Positions 5,299 to 6,449 of a stretch of DNA of 6,449 nt are shown in pieces. Each line of letters begins with the position of its first letter. Within the stretch, counting starts at the first letter, position 1. Made by a program: the position numbers and the translations under genes. The DNA comes from Prolixibacteraceae bacterium (GTDB lineage Bacteria > Bacteroidota > Bacteroidia > Bacteroidales > Prolixibacteraceae), in contig JACMKG010000186.1 of NCBI GenBank assembly GCA_014380255.1, positions 1 through 6,449 on the forward strand. Direction: 5' to 3'. The notes beneath the pieces were generated by a model. That model made no database searches and was not told the DNA's origin. It saw nothing but the letters and a program-made list of their open reading frames with translations.

Positions 5299-6449
5299 TT
5301 ATAGGTTTAATTTCTTTCTGATATTCTTTGGAATAGCATCTTTATGCACCATGATCGACATGGTCTTGTATTGCACATAGGGTTTAGAGGCATAGAAGAA
5401 TCCATTGTAGTTATTGTATTCGCCCCATGAGTTTTTCACTTTGTAATAGATATTTCCCAGTTGATCTTTAGCTGTTCCTACAATCAACATCCCATGGTCA
5501 TCGGTAGTCTGGAAACTATCAAATTCAATCTGACGTAACTCCTGAGTAATTACCTTTTCCTTACCAGGTTTATCCAGTTTGTAAAGCTCTTCGTTTTTAT
5601 CTTTCTCTGTTTGTTTTTCCCATTTGGTAATTTCAGCATCGGTCATGTTCGCTTTATCAAAAACAGGCACTACAGCGATCCCTTTCTGAGAAGTAGAAAA
5701 TCCTTTTTCACTCACATCGGCAGCCCAGGCAACGGTGTACCCATTGTTGATTGAATTGTCGATGATCTCATCCATTTCATTCAAAGGCACATTGTAAACA
5801 TAGTCCCATGACCAGTTATCAGGTACTTCGATGATGAATTTGCTGTAGAAGGGATGGTGGGTGTATGAACTTATTTCCACATAATCATCCATGTTCAGGC
5901 CTACAAATTCTTTAGCAAAGCTTTGAGGTGTATATTCCTTACCCTGGTAGGTAAATGTTTTAGGAAGTTCGCCAAAATAAGTGGCAAGAGTACTATTCAA
6001 GGCATCATACCATGCTGTCGAGAGTTTCTTATTAGGATTTTCTACAACGGCTTTCACATAGTCAAGCAACACATTATCCAATTCTCCATGTACATGTTTT
6101 TCTTCACCATACTGAAGTCCTTTGTATACCTCTTCAGGAACTATCCCGTATTTCTTAATCACATTGGTTACATCGTGGAAAGCACCACCGGCACTAAAAT
6201 TCAGGCTACCATGCAGCCTCACATACTTAAAGGCCTTGTCGGAATAGGTATGATTGACGACATACATTTCAGAAAGATCGACTACCGGTTTACCCAGTCT
6301 GAGCATTTCAGCCTCCAGGAAACCCAATCCTGAAAATGACCAGCAAGTGCCTGAACGATATTGATCTTTAACGGATGTACAAGGAATCTCTTTAACCGGA
6401 GTGAACTGATATCCGCTTTCTTTTTCTCCATCTTTAGTAACCCGGGCAG
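5299..6449 (-). CDS. Bleomycin hydrolase/PepC-type C1B cysteine aminopeptidase (5' partial)
   Basis: The frame runs off the right edge of the window: 382 residues are visible and only the N-terminus, perhaps 20-30 residues including a likely signal peptide, is missing. The TTG at 6325-6327 is an internal Leu codon, not a start. It lies just after the catalytic motif, and upstream codons read VKDQYRSGTCWSFSG. All papain-type catalytic residues are present in fragment numbering: the oxyanion Gln29, nucleophile Cys35, His318 (in TTDDHGM) and Asn339 (in KNSWG). The 283-residue gap between Cys and His is far longer than in papain and matches bleomycin hydrolase/PepC (Peptidase_C1 subfamily B). These are usually ring-shaped hexamers whose C-terminal tail enters the active site and restricts activity to aminopeptidase-like trimming. 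Here the tail reads AIPKNIRKKLNL, which I recall as similar in Bacteroidetes homologues. Those homologues are often annotated as secreted; export here is inferred. The gene ends in its own terminator. Confidence 0.95.
   Translation of the reverse strand, partial: ARVTKDGEKESGYQFTPVKEIPCTSVKDQYRSGTCWSFSGLGFLEAEMLRLGKPVVDLSEMYVVNHTYSDKAFKYVRLHGSLNFSAGGAFHDVTNVIKKYGIVPEEVYKGLQYGEEKHVHGELDNVLLDYVKAVVENPNKKLSTAWYDALNSTLATYFGELPKTFTYQGKEYTPQSFAKEFVGLNMDDYVEISSYTHHPFYSKFIIEVPDNWSWDYVYNVPLNEMDEIIDNSINNGYTVAWAADVSEKGFSTSQKGIAVVPVFDKANMTDAEITKWEKQTEKDKNEELYKLDKPGKEKVITQELRQIEFDSFQTTDDHGMLIVGTAKDQLGNIYYKVKNSWGEYNNYNGFFYASKPYVQYKTMSIMVHKDAIPKNIRKKLNL

Noticed and set aside
5299..6327. TTG at 6325-6327 as the start of the peptidase
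   Set aside because: Starting there would remove the catalytic Cys and Gln; the upstream codons in frame encode the conserved active-site motif.
5923..6333. 136-codon open frame on the plus strand opposite the peptidase
   Set aside because: It lies wholly antisense to a strongly supported peptidase gene and shows no recognisable domain.

Overview
The window looks like chromosomal DNA from a member of the Bacteroidota (Bacteroidetes), probably an environmental Bacteroidales-like lineage. The evidence is an exported bleomycin-hydrolase-type C1 peptidase closely resembling Bacteroidetes proteins as I remember them, a very long AsmA/TamB-like repeat protein, a predicted outer-membrane beta-barrel protein, a TAnnTTTG-type -7 promoter box, and gene gaps filled with short tandem repeats and tetraloop palindromes. 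No phage, plasmid, CRISPR or RNA genes were seen, and no complete transposase. Taxonomy is inferred without a database search.

Layout. Positions 1-3591 (+) are the 3' part of a giant gene that is open from the first base, so its true start lies upstream. It encodes at least 1196 residues with about five diverged tandem repeats of roughly 165-185 residues, followed by an AsmA-like C-terminal domain. It converges on a 296-residue exported, aromatic-rich, probably outer-membrane beta-barrel protein (4177-5067, -). The 585-bp gap between them has no gene but is densely structured. It holds an 8-bp repeat array at the 3' end of each flanking gene (the same family in opposite orientation), several small tetraloop palindromes, and a 27-bp-armed inverted repeat built from 11-bp-phased GCTATAT units.

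Upstream of the beta-barrel gene on the same strand lies the exported C1B peptidase (5299-6449, -; 5' end cut by the window edge), with all four catalytic residues present. It ends in a clear intrinsic terminator (5263-5291). The 231-bp gap after it carries a TTTTGCC heptamer array, AGTATTCAGTGG-type simple repeats and a candidate promoter very close to the beta-barrel start codon.

Functionally, all three proteins appear to belong to the cell envelope or periplasm, but convergent orientation and a terminator argue against one operon. The protein content is ordinary for this phylum. The most unusual content is the nested repeat architecture between the convergent genes (3581-4167) and the internal repeat structure of the giant protein.
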